Source: DASQPR01 sp035263025 (GTDB lineage Bacteria; Actinomycetota; Actinomycetes; Mycobacteriales; Micromonosporaceae). Taken from it: a stretch of 64,000 nucleotides of DNA. Positions 1 to 10,037 of this stretch are shown one piece after another. Under the pieces are notes generated by a model. It was given only the letters and a program-made list of their open reading frames with translations, searched no databases and was not told the origin of the DNA. The translations under genes and the position numbers were made by a program. Location: NCBI GenBank assembly GCA_035263025.1, contig DATFRR010000066.1, positions 1 to 64,000 of the forward strand. The letters run 5' to 3'. Positions within the stretch are counted from its first letter, which is position 1; the number at the start of each line of letters is the position of its first letter.

Positions 1-627
1 GATCGCGAGCAGCAGCATGCCCAACATGCCGTCGGTACCGTTGATGAGCGCGAGGCCTTCCTTCGCGGCGAGGTCGATCGGGCGGATTCCGGCGTGTGCC
101 AACGCATCCATGGCCGCCGCGCGCTCGCCGTCCTTACTGAGCACCCAGCCCTCGCCCAGCAGCACGAGCGCGCAGTGCGCGAGCGGCGCGAGGTCACCGG
201 AGGCACCAAGCGAACCATGCTCGGGCACCCACGGCGTGATGTCGTGGTTCAGCAACTCGACGAGCGCCTGTGCGACGAGTGGGCGTACGCCAGAGTGGCC
301 GAGTGCGAGTGACCGGACGCGCAGCAACATCATGGCGCGGACAACTTCGCGCGGCATCGGTGCGCCGACGCCCGCTGCGTGCGAACGGATCAGCGAGTGC
401 TGCAGTTCGACGCGCCGCTCCGGTGCGATGAACGTGTTCGCGAGCGCACCGAAGCCGGTCGACACGCCGTAGACCGGCCGTGCCTGCCGCTCGATGTCGT
501 CGATGATCTCGCGGCTGGCCGTCATGGCTGCCACGGTTTCCGGCGCGATCTCGATGCGGTCGGTGCCACGCGCGACGGCAAGCACGTCGGCCACGGTCAC
601 ACCGGTCGGGGTCACGGTCACGGTCAT
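1..627 (-). CDS. hutH: Histidine ammonia-lyase, N-terminal part (cut by window edge)
   Basis: Deaminates L-histidine to trans-urocanate, the first step of histidine breakdown; cytoplasmic. The 209 codons present include Ala142-Ser143-Gly144 in the context GSLGASGDLAPLAH, the tripeptide that cyclises to the MIO electrophile, at the same numbering as in Pseudomonas putida HAL. The family is about 510 residues, so roughly the last 300 lie beyond the left edge. The ATG at 627 overlaps the hutI stop as ATGA, which argues for translational coupling. It is the last visible gene of the operon hutU > M20 > hutF > hutI > hutH. Confidence 0.95.
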   Translation of the reverse strand, partial: MTVTVTPTGVTVADVLAVARGTDRIEIAPETVAAMTASREIIDDIERQARPVYGVSTGFGALANTFIAPERRVELQHSLIRSHAAGVGAPMPREVVRAMMLLRVRSLALGHSGVRPLVAQALVELLNHDITPWVPEHGSLGASGDLAPLAHCALVLLGEGWVLSKDGERAAAMDALAHAGIRPIDLAAKEGLALINGTDGMLGMLLLAI

Positions 628-1802
628 GTCGGCTCTCCATCGAGCAGCACGGTGTGGACGAGGGGGACACCGGGCCGATAGGCCAAGTGAAGGTGGCTCG
701 GCGCGTCGAGGATGGCGACGTTGGCTCGCGCGCCGACGCCGAGGTGGCCGATGTCCGTGCGCCGCAAGGCCCGAGCGCCGCCGAGGGTGGCGGACCACAG
801 CGCCTCCGCCGGCGTCATCCGCATCTCGCGCACCGCGAGCGCGATGCAAAACGGCATTGCGGACGTGTACGACGACCCAGGGTTGCAGTCGGTCGCGAGC
901 GCCACGGTGGCACCCGCATCCACCAGCGCGCGTGCATCGGGATAGCCGGATCGGGTGGAGAACTCGGCGCCTGGCAGGAGGGTGGCGACCGTACCGGTCG
1001 TGCCGTCGGCAGGGGCACCGGCGAGCGCGTCGATGTCGGCGGGCGACAAGTGCGTACAGTGGTCGGCGCTCGCCGCACCGAGTTCGACGGCCAACCGTAC
1101 GCCGTCGCCGGGCGTCAGTTGGTTCGCGTGGATCCGGGCGCCGAGTCCGGCCGCGATGCCGGCGGTGAGCACTGCGCGCGACTGGTCGACGTCGAACGCG
1201 CCACGCTCGCAGAACACGTCGATCCAGCGGGCCAAGGGTGCCGCGCCGTCCAGCATCTTGCCGCACACGAGCGATGTGTACGTGTCCGCGTCGGTATCGG
1301 CCGGCACCACGTGTGCGCCGAGGAATGTGGTCTCGTCGGTGAACTCGCGTGCCACGGCCAGCGATCGGGTCTCGTCGGCGACGCTCAGTCCGTACCCACT
1401 CTTGATCTCGACCGTGGTGGTGCCCTGCCGCAGCATTTCGCGACGCAGGCGCGCGACGTTCGCCCGGAGCGTGTCGTCGGATGCGGCGCGGGTGGCGGCC
1501 ACGGTGGTGCGGATGCCGCCACCCGTGTAAGGCTCGCCGGCCATGCGCGCGGCGAACTCGGCGGCACGGTCGCCAGCGAAGACCAGATGCGCGTGGCTGT
1601 CCACGAAACCGGGGATAACCGCGTGACCGTCCGCGTCCAGCCGCTGGTCCGCATCCGGCGCTGCGGACCGCAAACCGACCCAGGCGATGCGGCCGTCGTC
1701 ACCGACGACGAGCGCTCCGTCGGTGAGGATGCCGAGTGGGCCGCGCCCGATCGCCACGTCGTTCGTGACGAGCTCGCCGACGTTGTCGATGAGCAGCGTC
1801 AT
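624..1802 (-). CDS. hutI: Imidazolonepropionase
   Basis: Hydrolyses 4-imidazolone-5-propionate to N-formimidoyl-L-glutamate, the third step of histidine degradation. The 392-residue protein has the length and layout of the metal-dependent amidohydrolase superfamily: His70 and His72 in GFVDSHAHLVF bind the metal, later conserved segments are HANQLTP and ATDCNPGSS, and a small beta domain closes the C terminus. The start ATG overlaps the hutF stop (ATGA) and the stop overlaps the hutH start (ATGA), so it is coupled on both sides. Confidence 0.96.
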   Translation of the reverse strand: MTLLIDNVGELVTNDVAIGRGPLGILTDGALVVGDDGRIAWVGLRSAAPDADQRLDADGHAVIPGFVDSHAHLVFAGDRAAEFAARMAGEPYTGGGIRTTVAATRAASDDTLRANVARLRREMLRQGTTTVEIKSGYGLSVADETRSLAVAREFTDETTFLGAHVVPADTDADTYTSLVCGKMLDGAAPLARWIDVFCERGAFDVDQSRAVLTAGIAAGLGARIHANQLTPGDGVRLAVELGAASADHCTHLSPADIDALAGAPADGTTGTVATLLPGAEFSTRSGYPDARALVDAGATVALATDCNPGSSYTSAMPFCIALAVREMRMTPAEALWSATLGGARALRRTDIGHLGVGARANVAILDAPSHLHLAYRPGVPLVHTVLLDGEPT

Positions 1803-1930
1803 GCCGGTGCCTTGCCGGACGTCGCCGGTCCGCCGGACGTCGCTGGTCCACCGAATATCGCCGACCCACCGGATGTCGCCGGTCCGCCGGGCGGTGCGGT
1901 TCCGCCGGGCGGACCGGTTCCGCCGGGCGG
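1799..1930 (-). repeat. Short in-frame repeats coding the HutF tail
   Basis: Degenerate 9-12 bp units (variants of ccgccgggcggt and ccggacgtcgcc) encode PPGG(T/P) and GGPATS units at the very end of hutF. The units stay in frame to the stop, which overlaps hutI. This looks like slippage-driven expansion of a disordered tail. Confidence 0.7.
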
Positions 1931-3352
1931 TGCGGCAACACTCGACGCCGGCACCACTTCGGCCGGCAGCCAGAGCGGCGTGACCGCGGCGGAGAGCGCC
2001 GGACCGACGTCGATGGTGGCATGGCGGCCGTCGTGAACCACGGTCGCGCCGTCCACCACAACGTGCGTGACGTCGGCCGCGGTGGCCGCGTAGATAGCTG
2101 CGCCGGACGGGTCAGCGCCGGCCGTACGTACCCCGTCGAGGCGCAGTGTCACGAGGTCGGCACGGGCACCAACGGCGATCGCACCGGCGTCGTCCCAACC
2201 GAGTGCCCGGTGTCCGTTCAGCGTCGCGGCGGCCATCAACTCGTCGACCGCGAAGTGGCCCCGCAACTCGGTTCGCAGCCGCTCGTGCATCTCGATCGCG
2301 CGGGCCTCCTCGAACATGTCGATGACAGCGTGGCTGTCCGAGCCGAGCGACAACGGCGATCCGCCGTCGACGAGCGCGCGCGCCGGCCCGATGCCGTCCG
2401 CGAGATCGCGCTCAGTGGTCGGGCAGAAGCACACGCCGGTGTCGGAGTCGCCGAGCGCCGTACGGTCGATGTCGTTGAGGTGCGTGGCGTGCACCGCGGT
2501 CGCGGTCGGGCCGAGGAATCCGTGGTCTGCCAACAGTTGCGTGGGTGTTGCACGGTGTACGGCGAGACAAGCGACGTTCTCGGCACGTTGCTCGGACAGG
2601 TGCACGTGCATCGGGCGGCCGGCCGCGACCGCGACGACGGTGGGCAGTGCATCGGCGGGAATCGCACGCACCGAATGTGCCGCGACGCCGACGCGCGCGT
2701 GCGGCTGCCCCTGCAGCGCGGTGACCCGCTTCGCCCACGCGTCCGCGCTGCCGTCCGAGAAGCGGAGTTGCGTGCCGGTCGGCGGTGTGCCGTCAACGTT
2801 CGCGGTCAAATAGAGCGTGTCGAGCAACGTGATGCGCAGGCCGGCGTCGCGCGCGGCGTACATCAACGCGGCACCCATCGCGTTCGGGTCTCCGTAGGGC
2901 GTGCCGCCGGGGCCGTGGTGCAAGTAGTGGAACTCGCCGACACACGTAATGCCAGCGCGCACCATCTCCGCGTACGTGGCCCGGGCCAGCCAGTAGTACG
3001 CGTCCGGATCGAGCCGCTCGGCTAGCGCGTACATGCCGTCGCGCCACGTCCAGAAGCTGCCCTTGCCGCCGTGGGTACGCCCGCGCAGCGCGCGATGGAA
3101 CGCGTGCGAGTGAGCGTTGGCGAGACCCGGGACGGTGAGCCCGTTCAGGCGCAACGCTCCGTCGGTGGCTGCGGCGCCAACGGGTACGCCGGGGATCACC
3201 GCACTGAACCGGCCGTCACTGACCTCGATCAGCACGTCCGACTCGACGCGGGCGTGGTCGCCATTCGCGTCAGACAGCCAGGCGCGTTCGGCGTGGAACG
3301 TCCGGTGCTCCCGGCCGGGACGCTGCGGTTGATCGCGGCGACTCACCGGCAT
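1799..3352 (-). CDS. hutF: Formimidoylglutamate deiminase with a Pro/Gly repeat tail
   Basis: Amidohydrolase-superfamily enzyme converting N-formimidoyl-L-glutamate to N-formyl-L-glutamate plus ammonia; its presence points to the five-step histidine pathway rather than the one-step HutG (formiminoglutamase) route. GLANAHSHAFHRALRG carries the first metal-binding histidines, and VHLSEQ and SLGSDSHAVIDMFEE are the later active-site segments. The catalytic part ends near residue 470. The remaining ~43 residues are repeats of PPGG and GGPATS, so the protein (517 aa) is longer than the usual ~450. The ATG at 3352 has a GGAG six bases upstream and overlaps the end of the M20 gene by 10 bp. Confidence 0.93.
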   Translation of the reverse strand: MPVSRRDQPQRPGREHRTFHAERAWLSDANGDHARVESDVLIEVSDGRFSAVIPGVPVGAAATDGALRLNGLTVPGLANAHSHAFHRALRGRTHGGKGSFWTWRDGMYALAERLDPDAYYWLARATYAEMVRAGITCVGEFHYLHHGPGGTPYGDPNAMGAALMYAARDAGLRITLLDTLYLTANVDGTPPTGTQLRFSDGSADAWAKRVTALQGQPHARVGVAAHSVRAIPADALPTVVAVAAGRPMHVHLSEQRAENVACLAVHRATPTQLLADHGFLGPTATAVHATHLNDIDRTALGDSDTGVCFCPTTERDLADGIGPARALVDGGSPLSLGSDSHAVIDMFEEARAIEMHERLRTELRGHFAVDELMAAATLNGHRALGWDDAGAIAVGARADLVTLRLDGVRTAGADPSGAAIYAATAADVTHVVVDGATVVHDGRHATIDVGPALSAAVTPLWLPAEVVPASSVAAPPGGTGPPGGTAPPGGPATSGGSAIFGGPATSGGPATSGKAPA

Positions 3353-4586
3353 GCCAACTCCGTCAGCACGTCCGCGAGCGCCGCCACACCGGCCGTGCAG
3401 TCCTCGTCGGACGCCGTTTCCTCCGGCGCGTGCGACACACCGGTCGGGTTGCGTACGAAGAGCATCGCGGCCGGCACGCGGCTCGCCAGCACGCCGGCGT
3501 CGTGTCCGGCACCGGTCGCGAGCAATGGTGCGTCGGGCAACACGGCGCGCAGCGTGGCCACCAGATCCGGATCGAATGTGGTGGCGCCGGATGCCGATTC
3601 GGCGGTGACCGCGACCTGTGTGCCGTCACGAGTCGCGCGATCGGTCGCCTTGACGGTGATGGCCTCGACGAGCATCTTGAGGATCTCGTCGTCGGGCGCG
3701 CGTGCGTCGAGCCAACCGGTCACCGACGATGGCACGGCGTTCGTCGCATTCGGCTCGACGGAGACGCGCCCGACCGTCGCGTGCGCGCCGGCGAGTCGCG
3801 CTTCCTTGTTCGCTGCGAGCACGGTGTAGGCGTAGGTCAGCATCGGATCGTGGCGGTCGTCCATCCGCGTCGTACCGGCGTGGTTGCCCGCGCCACGGAA
3901 GTCGAAACGATAGCGGCCGTGCGGCCAGATCGCGGTCGCGATGCCGACCGGCTGGCCGGCGTCGACGAGCCACCGGCCTTGCTCGACATGAAGTTCCACG
4001 AACGCGCCGATGGCCGCGAGACGCGTCGGGTCCGCGCCGACCGTGTCCGGCTCGACGCCGCCGATACGCATCGCGTCGCTGAGTCGAAGCCCATCGCGAT
4101 CGGTAAGCGCGAGCGCCTTGTCCGGTGCGATCGAGCCGGTCAGCAATCGCGAACCGAGGCAGGCGACGCCGAAACGGGATCCCTCCTCCTCGGTGAAGAC
4201 GGCGAGTCGCAGCGGTACGGTCGGTGTCGCGCCGCGGGCGCGCATCTCGTCGACGGCGAGCAGCGCTGACACGACGCCGAGCGGTCCGTCGTAGGCGCCA
4301 CCGTGTGGTACGGAGTCGAGGTGGCTTCCGGTGACCACGGCCGGCATCTGCTCGTCGACCCCAGCGGGGCACCAGGTCGCCCAGATGTTGCCGTTGCCGT
4401 CCGTCTCGACGTCCAAGTCTCGGTCGAGTGCCTCCTCCACGAACCACTCGCGGCAGTCGAGGTCGCCGTGGGTCCACGCGTAGCGCAGATAACCAGAGCC
4501 GGCCGGCCCGTCCAACGGTCCACTCGGCGCTCGGCCAATGGGCGCGAGCGAGTCCCACAACGCGGCAAAGCGTTCGACAGCGGTGC

Positions 4587-4590
<4 letters not shown>
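3343..4590 (-). CDS. M20-family amidohydrolase (allantoate amidohydrolase-like), candidate N-formylglutamate hydrolase
   Basis: A 415-residue zinc hydrolase of the allantoate amidohydrolase / N-carbamoyl-amino-acid hydrolase group. Visible motifs are TGSHLDSVPHGGAYDGPLGV (first His and bridging Asp), EEEGSRFG (general base and Zn-binding Glu), the dimerisation segment FRGAGNHAGTTRM, and GAGHDAG near the C terminus. The ATG at 4590 overlaps the hutU stop (ATGA) and the gene runs into hutF, so it is inside the hut operon. No HutG-type N-formylglutamate deformylase is visible in the operon, while HutF makes N-formylglutamate; I infer that this enzyme performs the deformylation. The family supports amidohydrolase activity, but the substrate is inference from position. 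Confidence 0.85.
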
Positions 4591-6239
<1,649 letters not shown>

Positions 6240-6267
6240 TGCAACTCCTTCGTGCGGGTGACGACTC

Positions 6268-6278
6268 TTAACTGTTAA
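6268..6278. promoter_or_regulatory. Candidate operator TTAACTGTTAA before hutU
   Basis: A perfect 11-bp inverted repeat (TTAAC-T-GTTAA) sits in the 47-bp gap between the RpiR-type gene and hutU. It is AT-rich in an otherwise GC-rich region, as expected for an operator or promoter element. Binding by the neighbouring regulator is inference. Confidence 0.35.
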
Positions 6279-6286
6279 CGAGCGGG

Positions 6287-7132
6287 CTAGCTGACGAATA
6301 GTCCGCGACCGGCCGCGGACGCCTCGAATGCCTCGAGACGAGCTTGCGTGTGCGCCGGTGCCATGTCGCAGACGGCTTGTAGCAGCACCATGGCGAGCGC
6401 CATCGGTGCCGCGTGGAGATCGAAGACGAGATGCGAGCTGACACCCGCGTGCAGGGTGACGTCGGCGACATCCGCGACGTCCCCGATCGGCGAATCGGTC
6501 AATGCGACCACGGCAAGCCCGCAATCACGGGCGTAACGCAGCGCCACGATCGACTCTTTCGGATGGCGAGGCAACACAATCCCCAGCATCGCTGTCGCGC
6601 CGGCCGCGCGCGCCTGTTCCAGCCGATCGGCGAGCAGGCTTCCCCCATGATCAATCACTCGTACGTCGGGCAGCACCTTCGCTGCGAAATAGCCGACGTA
6701 CGCGGCGAGCGGCGCGGCGCTTCGCAACCCGAGCACCGGCAGCGGTCGGCTGGCCGCCAGCAGTCGCGCCGCCGCCTCGATGTTCGCGCGATCGGAGGTG
6801 CCGTCGGCGAGCCGATCGGCCAGTCGCGCCAGATTGTCGATCTCGGCGGACACCGCGTGTTGCAGGTCGTTGCGCATGGCGCGATCGCCGGTGTTCGCTG
6901 ACGTGGTGGCGCCGGGAGAGCGGAGCGCCCGGCGAAGCGCGGGATATCCGTCGTACCCGAGGGCAATGGCGAAGCGCGTCACGGATGGCTGGCTGACCGC
7001 GGCGAGTTCGGCGACCTCGGCCGCGGACAGATATGCGGCCGCCGGGGCGTGGTCGAGCAGGCAGTGTGCGATGCGGCGTTGGGTTGGCGTCAGGCGTACG
7101 CCGTCGACGATCGCCAGCAACTGTTCATGCAC
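6287..7132 (-). CDS. RpiR/MurR-family transcriptional regulator (HTH + SIS), candidate hut regulator
   Basis: 281-residue regulator with an N-terminal RpiR helix-turn-helix (TQRRIAHCLLDHAPAAAYLS then VAELAAVSQPSVTRFAIALG, about residues 15-75) and a C-terminal SIS sugar-phosphate-type sensor domain (about 110-260, with VLGLRSAAPLAAYVGYFAAK). The family usually senses phosphorylated sugars, but SIS ligands vary. It lies immediately upstream of hutU on the same strand and can be cotranscribed with the operon, so it may control histidine catabolism in place of HutC or HutP. The GTG start at 7132 is supported by TAGAGT placed six bases upstream. Confidence 0.88.
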   Translation of the reverse strand: MHEQLLAIVDGVRLTPTQRRIAHCLLDHAPAAAYLSAAEVAELAAVSQPSVTRFAIALGYDGYPALRRALRSPGATTSANTGDRAMRNDLQHAVSAEIDNLARLADRLADGTSDRANIEAAARLLAASRPLPVLGLRSAAPLAAYVGYFAAKVLPDVRVIDHGGSLLADRLEQARAAGATAMLGIVLPRHPKESIVALRYARDCGLAVVALTDSPIGDVADVADVTLHAGVSSHLVFDLHAAPMALAMVLLQAVCDMAPAHTQARLEAFEASAAGRGLFVS

Positions 7133-7138
7133 GATGTC

Positions 7139-7144
7139 ACTCTA
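7139..7144 (-). promoter_or_regulatory. -10 element of leaderless promoter for the RpiR-type gene
   Basis: TAGAGT followed by six bases and the GTG start, so transcription would begin at or next to the start codon. It lies back to back with the MOSC-gene promoter. No clear -35. Confidence 0.45.
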
Positions 7145-7185
7145 TGGCAAGTTTTCATTCAGGCGACCCTGAACTGCGTGCCATG

Positions 7186-7191
7186 TAGCGT
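7186..7191 (+). promoter_or_regulatory. -10 element (TAGCGT) of leaderless promoter for the MOSC gene
   Basis: TAGCGT, six-base spacer, then ATG at 7198. The same hexamer and spacing recur before other genes in the window. Confidence 0.45.
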
Positions 7192-7197
7192 GACGGC

Positions 7198-8004
7198 ATG
7201 CACGTGGTGAGCTTGCACGTTTATCCGATCAAGGGCTGCTACCGGACCGACGTACCGGCCGCGACCGTGCACCCGTGGGGGCTCGCCGGTGACCGGCGGT
7301 TCATGGTCGTCAATGACAACCACCGGATGCTCACGCAGCGGGAAGAGCCCGGTCTGGTGCGCGTCAAGCCATCGATCGAGGACGACCGCCTGACGCTGCG
7401 CGCGGCCGGTCGGGACGACCTGGTCGTTGATGTGGTGGCCCGCGAGCCCGTCGACACCAACGTGCATTCGACACCGGTCGTCGCCGCGCTCGTCGACGAT
7501 GCCGCGGACAAATGGCTCTCCGACCTCCTTGACCGATCGGTACGCCTTGTGTGGCTGGACGACCCGATGCGGCGACGCGTTGAGCCGGGGTTCAGCCGTG
7601 AGAGCGATCGGGTGAGTTTCGCGGACGGATATCCGCTGTTGCTCGCGAACGCCGCTTCGCTCGACGCGCTGAACGATTGGCTGCTCGAGGCGGAGAGCCC
7701 GGAGTGGCCACTGCCGATGACGCGGTTCCGACCGAACGTGGTGATCGCCGGTGCGCCGGCCTGGACCGAGGACGAGTGGACCGGCCGGCGGATCCGGATC
7801 GGCGACATCGAATTCCGTGTGCCGAAGCCGTGCGATCGCTGCGTGGTGACCACGACCGACCAAGACACCGGCCAACGCGGCCACGAGCCACTGCGTACCC
7901 TCGCCCACCACCGCAACGTGAACCAAGGATTGTTGTTCGCGACGAACCTCATCCCGGACGGGACCGGCCCGATCTCCGTGGGCGACGAGGTCGTCGCCCT
8001 CTAA
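7198..8004 (+). CDS. MOSC domain protein (mARC/YcbX-like)
   Basis: 268 residues: an N-terminal MOSC beta-barrel domain (about 1-105, beginning HVVSLHVYPIKGC and containing GLAGDRRFMVV) and a C-terminal MOSC domain (about 120-265). FRPNVVIAG and PKPCDRCVVTTTDQDTG near residues 205-225 match the molybdenum-cofactor pocket of the YcbX/mARC group, whose conserved cysteine ligates Mo. Relatives reduce N-hydroxylated compounds such as 6-hydroxylaminopurine with an electron-transfer partner. No ferredoxin domain is fused here, so a separate partner would be needed. Substrate not determinable from sequence. Confidence 0.9.
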   Translation: MHVVSLHVYPIKGCYRTDVPAATVHPWGLAGDRRFMVVNDNHRMLTQREEPGLVRVKPSIEDDRLTLRAAGRDDLVVDVVAREPVDTNVHSTPVVAALVDDAADKWLSDLLDRSVRLVWLDDPMRRRVEPGFSRESDRVSFADGYPLLLANAASLDALNDWLLEAESPEWPLPMTRFRPNVVIAGAPAWTEDEWTGRRIRIGDIEFRVPKPCDRCVVTTTDQDTGQRGHEPLRTLAHHRNVNQGLLFATNLIPDGTGPISVGDEVVAL

Positions 8005-8039
8005 GCGGCCCACGATCTTGTAACGTGTGCGCAATCCAC

Positions 8040-8245
8040 ATGCACCCGGCCGTCGAGTACGACGGCCAGTGGCACGCCGACACACGGCAACTGCATCGGG
8101 ATCGGTCACGCCTGCGGGAGTTGACCGCGGCGGTTGGCGCGTCTACCACGTCACCCACGAAGACATGCGCGACATTTCGCGCATCGTCCAGGACATCGCC
8201 GAGATTCTCGCGTTGCGCGCCACGACAGATCCAGCGCTCGGGTGA
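8040..8245 (+). pseudogene. Frameshifted C-terminal remnant of a DUF559 (Vsr-like) protein
   Basis: Reading from 8040 gives VEYDGQWHADTRQ and LHRDRSRLRELTAA. One base is then missing near 8130, and the next frame continues GWRVYHVTHEDMRDISRIV to a stop at 8245. Joined, these match the end of DUF559 domains, which belong to the very-short-patch-repair endonuclease-like superfamily (pattern EYDG, RD, L..AGW.V, VT..D). The N-terminal part of the domain is absent upstream, so the locus is both 5'-truncated and frameshifted. DUF559 genes are common accessory genes in actinobacteria. A sequencing error could explain the shift but not the missing N terminus. Confidence 0.65.
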
Positions 8246-8320
8246 CGCCCATGTCCCCTCACGCGACCGGAGACGACATATCCGTTACCCGACGCGGTGG
8301 TGGTCGAGCCGACCGGCAGA

Positions 8321-9370
8321 ATGGCGCCGATGACCACTACGGACAGCCGTCGCAGGGCGGGTGCGACCGAACTCATCGTCGGCCTCGTCGCTGGGTACGC
8401 CGTCGACACCGTTCTCGGCGACCCACGGCGATGGCATCCGGTCGCCGGATACGGCCGGTTCGCCGCACAGCTGGAACGACGGCTCTACGCGCCGACCCGT
8501 ACGGCCGGCACCCGGTACGCGGCGGTGGCGGTCGGCGTACCCGTTGCCGGCGCCGTCGCCGTACACCTCGCGACCCGTCGGCACCCGGTCGCGCGCGCCG
8601 CCGTCGTGGCGGCCGCGACCTGGGCGGTCCTCGGCGGTACGTCGCTCGGGCGCGAGGCCGACGCGATGGCGGACGAGCTCGACGCCGCCGATCTCGAGGC
8701 GGCCCGCCAACGCGTACCCAGCCTGTGCGGCCGGGATCCGTCGGCGCTCGACGCCGGTGAGATCGGCCGCGCGACGGTGGAGTCGATCGCCGAGAACACC
8801 TCGGACGCGACGGTGGCGCCGCTGCTGTGGGCCGCTGTGGCGGGGCTCCCGGGTCTGATCGGTTATCGCGCGGTCAACACGCTCGACGCGATGGTCGGGC
8901 ACCGCAACGATCGCTATCGCCACTTCGGGACCGCGTCGGCGCGCCTCGACGACGCGGCGAACTTCGTACCGGCACGCGTCACCGCGCTGCTCACCATTCC
9001 GGCCGCCGCGATCGTCACGGACGGACGCGCACCGGCCGAACCGCGGCGGCGTGGGCCGCGAAGCCGCGCGTTCGCGACCTTCGCGACCTGGCTTCGGGAT
9101 CGCAATCACCACCCGAGCCCGAACGCCGGCCAATGCGAGGCGGCGATGGCCGGCGCGCTCGGAGTGCGTCTCGGCGGCCGCAATGCTTATCACGGCCGGG
9201 TCGAAGTGCGACCGACACTCGGACGCGGTCCGCTGCCCGGCCCCAGCGAGATCCGCCGCGCGGCACGGATCTCCCGTGTGGCCGGCGCGTTGGCGGTGGC
9301 GACCAGCGTCGCTGTCGCGGTTGGCGGGTCGGTCGCGACGAATCGCCTGCGGCGCAGGCGGGTACGGTGA
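8321..9370 (+). CDS. cobD: Adenosylcobinamide-phosphate synthase (CobD/CbiB)
   Basis: Integral membrane enzyme that attaches aminopropanol (or its phosphate) to adenosylcobyric acid in late cobalamin synthesis. Family hallmarks are VGLVAGYAVDTVLGDPRRWHPV at the N terminus, ESIAENTSDATVAPLLWA, GYRAVNTLDAMVGHRNDRY, and SPNAGQCEAAMAGALGVRLGG. Several hydrophobic segments are visible. The start is uncertain: GTG 8297, ATG 8321 and ATG 8330 are in frame and none has a strong Shine-Dalgarno; 8321 is a compromise. A CobC-like enzyme (21905) and a uroporphyrinogen methyltransferase fusion (23052) elsewhere in the window serve related corrinoid steps. Confidence 0.93.
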   Translation: MAPMTTTDSRRRAGATELIVGLVAGYAVDTVLGDPRRWHPVAGYGRFAAQLERRLYAPTRTAGTRYAAVAVGVPVAGAVAVHLATRRHPVARAAVVAAATWAVLGGTSLGREADAMADELDAADLEAARQRVPSLCGRDPSALDAGEIGRATVESIAENTSDATVAPLLWAAVAGLPGLIGYRAVNTLDAMVGHRNDRYRHFGTASARLDDAANFVPARVTALLTIPAAAIVTDGRAPAEPRRRGPRSRAFATFATWLRDRNHHPSPNAGQCEAAMAGALGVRLGGRNAYHGRVEVRPTLGRGPLPGPSEIRRAARISRVAGALAVATSVAVAVGGSVATNRLRRRRVR

Positions 9371-9398
9371 CCAGCGCGTACCAGCAAACGAGTGCGCG

Positions 9399-10013
9399 AT
9401 GACCGGCGACGCCATCGAAACGTACGCCGACCTCGCCGCCACCATCCTCGACCGTCCGGCACGGCTCGGTGGCGTACGCCTTGTGGCGGTCGACGGTCCG
9501 TCCGGCGCCGGCAAGACGACGTTCGCGGGCAGGCTGGCGGTGGCCGTGCAGGTTCACCGCACCGTCGCAGTGGTCAACACGGATGCCTTCCTGGACGGCT
9601 GGGCCGAACCGCTCTCGGTCTGGCAGGCCCTTCGCGCCGACGTGCTCGACCCGCTGATCGAGGGCCGGCCGGGAGCGTACCGGCGGTACGACTGGACGAC
9701 GCGGCGCTTCGGCGACGAGCGCGTCAGGGTCGCCGTACCCGATGTCTTGATTCTTGAGGGCGTGACCAGCGGCCGGCGCGCGGTTGACGCGGAGCTCAGC
9801 GTGATGGTCTTCATGACCGGCGATCCGACGGTGCTATTCCGGCGGGTGGTGGCCCGCGACGGTGCGGAAATCGCCCCGGCGCTGCGGGACTGGCAAGCTG
9901 CTGAGACCATGTACTTTCACGCGGATCGTCCACGGGATCGAGCCGACATCGTGGTAGACGGCTCGACGGATGTGCGGCACGATCCCGAGAAGGAATACGT
10001 GCGCCTTTCTTGA
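9399..10013 (+). CDS. P-loop kinase (uridine kinase-like)
   Basis: 204-residue P-loop NTPase with Walker A GPSGAGKTTFAGRLA near residue 30, an aspartate-containing segment VVNTDAFLDGW, and the lid-like region FRRVVARDG. The layout resembles the uridine kinase / phosphoribulokinase group common in actinobacteria. The phosphate acceptor cannot be read from sequence. It starts 28 bp after cobD and is followed 24 bp later by an M48 protease, so the three may be cotranscribed. A role in salvage of the aminopropanol or nucleotide moieties of cobalamin would be speculation. Confidence 0.82.
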   Translation: MTGDAIETYADLAATILDRPARLGGVRLVAVDGPSGAGKTTFAGRLAVAVQVHRTVAVVNTDAFLDGWAEPLSVWQALRADVLDPLIEGRPGAYRRYDWTTRRFGDERVRVAVPDVLILEGVTSGRRAVDAELSVMVFMTGDPTVLFRRVVARDGAEIAPALRDWQAAETMYFHADRPRDRADIVVDGSTDVRHDPEKEYVRLS

Positions 10014-10037
10014 GCGCGCTAACGGGAGGATGCGCCG

